A stretch of 64,000 bases of DNA from CBDDKS01 sp965230335 (GTDB lineage Bacteria > Pseudomonadota > Gammaproteobacteria > Enterobacterales > Kangiellaceae). The DNA is taken from contig CBDDKS010000006.1 of assembly GCA_965230335.1 (NCBI GenBank), forward strand, positions 2,976,001-3,040,000, given 5' to 3'. A program made the position numbers and the translations under genes. The notes under the pieces were generated by a model, which saw only the letters and a program-made list of their open reading frames with translations, ran no database searches and was not told the DNA's origin. Of the stretch, positions 63,427 to 64,000 are shown in pieces. Every line of letters begins with the position of its first letter. Within the stretch, counting starts at the first letter, position 1.

Positions 63427-63455
63427 ATTATAAGGCAATTCTTATAACATGTAAA
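63427..63455 (-). promoter_or_regulatory. Promoter of the focA-led respiratory cluster
   Basis: On the minus strand TTTACA (63455-63450) and a perfect TATAAT (63432-63427) are 17 bases apart, giving a start near 63420 and a 30-base leader before the channel gene. A dyad (TTATAAG/CTTATAA, 63428-63447) covers the -10 element and the spacer, and an NsrR-like site overlaps the -35. Confidence 0.65.
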
Positions 63456-63468
63456 TAAAATACATATT
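63446..63468. promoter_or_regulatory. NsrR-like palindrome at the focA promoter
   Basis: The halves AACATGTAAAT and AAATACATATT around one central base resemble the NsrR consensus (AAGATGYATTT and its inverse). By eye, 8 of 11 and 10 of 11 positions match. It covers the -35 element of the focA promoter, a place suited to repression. Confidence 0.5.
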
Positions 63469-63534
63469 TAAATGCCGTTTTTATTAACTTATAAATAACC
63501 TATAAAATCCAGGGTTAAATAGCTATATTATAGC

Positions 63535-63562
63535 TTGACAATTTATTTTCAAGCTGTAAACA
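63535..63562 (+). promoter_or_regulatory. Promoter candidate of the oxidase subunit II gene
   Basis: A perfect TTGACA at 63535-63540 with TAAACA 16 bases on (63557-63562). GCTTGA/TCAAGC (63533-63554) forms a dyad across the -35. The -10 part is weak, and it abuts an NsrR-like site. Confidence 0.45.
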
Positions 63563-63581
63563 TATATATAAAATACATCTA
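63559..63581. promoter_or_regulatory. NsrR-like palindrome at the subunit II gene
   Basis: AACATATATAT and AAATACATCTA halves around one base match the NsrR consensus at about 8 and 10 of 11 positions. It lies at the -10/start region, 21 bases before the ATG at 63603. Confidence 0.45.
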
Positions 63582-63602
63582 TAATGAATGGCGATTAAAT
63601 CC

Positions 63603-64000
63603 ATGCTGCAAAATAATATACTCATTCTTACGCTTATTTTGATGAGCATCATACTTATTACTTTTTTATTTGTTGCTTTGAATGCTTCCAGTGACGGTGG
63701 AGACTATACACCCATTCAAAAGAAAGCCTATGGTATTAGAGCCAAGTTTTTTGCTGTTCTTCTTATTGCAGGCATTATTATCAGCATAACAACGACGTTA
63801 CAATTGCCTTATGCCGCAACACGAGGCATTACCCAGGATGTTGATAAACAAATTGATGTCATGGCATATCAATGGTATTGGGAGCTGAGCGAATCTTCTG
63901 TCAAAGTGGGTGAGAGCGTTGTTTTTAATGTACGTTCAGCCGATGTTACCCATGGTCTTGGTATCTATGATGAAGATATGCGTTTGATTGCTCAAACACA
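63603..64000 (+). CDS. Haem-copper oxidase subunit II-like protein (partial)
   Basis: The frame is open from ATG 63603 to the right edge (132 codons). Two N-terminal membrane helices (about residues 5-27 and 48-66) are followed by a cupredoxin-like start with ITQDVDKQIDVMAYQWYWEL and VTHGLGIYDEDM, the strand and copper-site approach of CoxB/CtaC-type subunit II. The CuA cysteines lie outside the window. The protein is divergent from the cbb3-like cluster, so it probably belongs to a different enzyme whose other genes lie to the right. Confidence 0.8.
   Translation, partial: MLQNNILILTLILMSIILITFLFVALNASSDGGDYTPIQKKAYGIRAKFFAVLLIAGIIISITTTLQLPYAATRGITQDVDKQIDVMAYQWYWELSESSVKVGESVVFNVRSADVTHGLGIYDEDMRLIAQT

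Overview
The window is chromosomal DNA of an AT-rich, aerobic or microaerobic Gram-negative gammaproteobacterium. This rests on gene content: Lpt/LPS-type waaA, outer-membrane tolC, cysB, the rpmF-plsX-fabHDG-acpP-fabF-pabC-mltG-tmk-holB block, smpB with divergent ratAB, and cpdA-parE-parC. I cannot name the genus; a Thiotrichales-like or related free-living lineage is only a guess. Non-ATG starts (TTG, GTG) are frequent.

Layout. 1-6.6 kb: truncated aminotransferase, membrane-anchored serine hydrolase, glycosyltransferase, then leuCDB for leucine synthesis. 6.9-12.4 kb: a signalling block with a PilZ protein, a receiver-PP2C phosphatase with its STAS partner, a coiled-coil membrane protein, a histidine kinase and a receiver-TPR protein. 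12.5-18.7 kb: a 5'-nucleotidase, cysB, ETF:quinone oxidoreductase, a DNA glycosylase-like gene, maf and yceD. 18.8-29.8 kb: rpmF and the fatty-acid/DNA-metabolism block, ending in pilZ, tatD and yheU. 30.1-32.5 kb: an Asn/Gln-rich cold-shock-domain protein and pabB, convergent across a shared terminator. 32.6-38.7 kb: prpBCD (2-methylcitrate cycle) behind what looks like an FNR-type promoter, a lipoprotein and glutaryl-CoA dehydrogenase. 38.8-40.6 kb: a small accessory module made of a truncated Rhs tip with a ParB-like toxin domain, a putative immunity gene and a stand-alone receiver, next to the tmRNA gene ssrA (40.7-41.1 kb). 41.5-45.7 kb: PP2C phosphatase, FHA protein and Ser/Thr kinase with a HAMP domain. 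45.8-53.7 kb: smpB, ratAB, waaA, tolC, a pcm-like methyltransferase, yqiB and cpdA. 53.8-58.0 kb: topoisomerase IV. 58.0-64.0 kb: a leftward respiratory cluster encoding a divergent cbb3-type oxidase, SCO, a cytochrome c and a FocA/NirC channel, divergent from a truncated oxidase subunit II gene.

How the parts connect. prpBCD and gcdH (propionyl-CoA and glutaryl-CoA catabolism) and ETF-QO feed electrons or carbon into respiration, while the right-end cluster supplies a high-affinity type terminal oxidase. Sequence signals resembling FNR boxes (before prpB and ccoN) and NsrR sites (between focA and the subunit II gene) suggest oxygen and nitric-oxide control. Two separate PP2C-based phospho-signalling systems are present. 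Most genes are conventional. The parts that deserve attention are the Rhs tip module beside ssrA, the 62-bp perfect palindrome with scattered half copies, the prion-like cold-shock protein, and the divergent oxidase cluster with its shared regulatory region.
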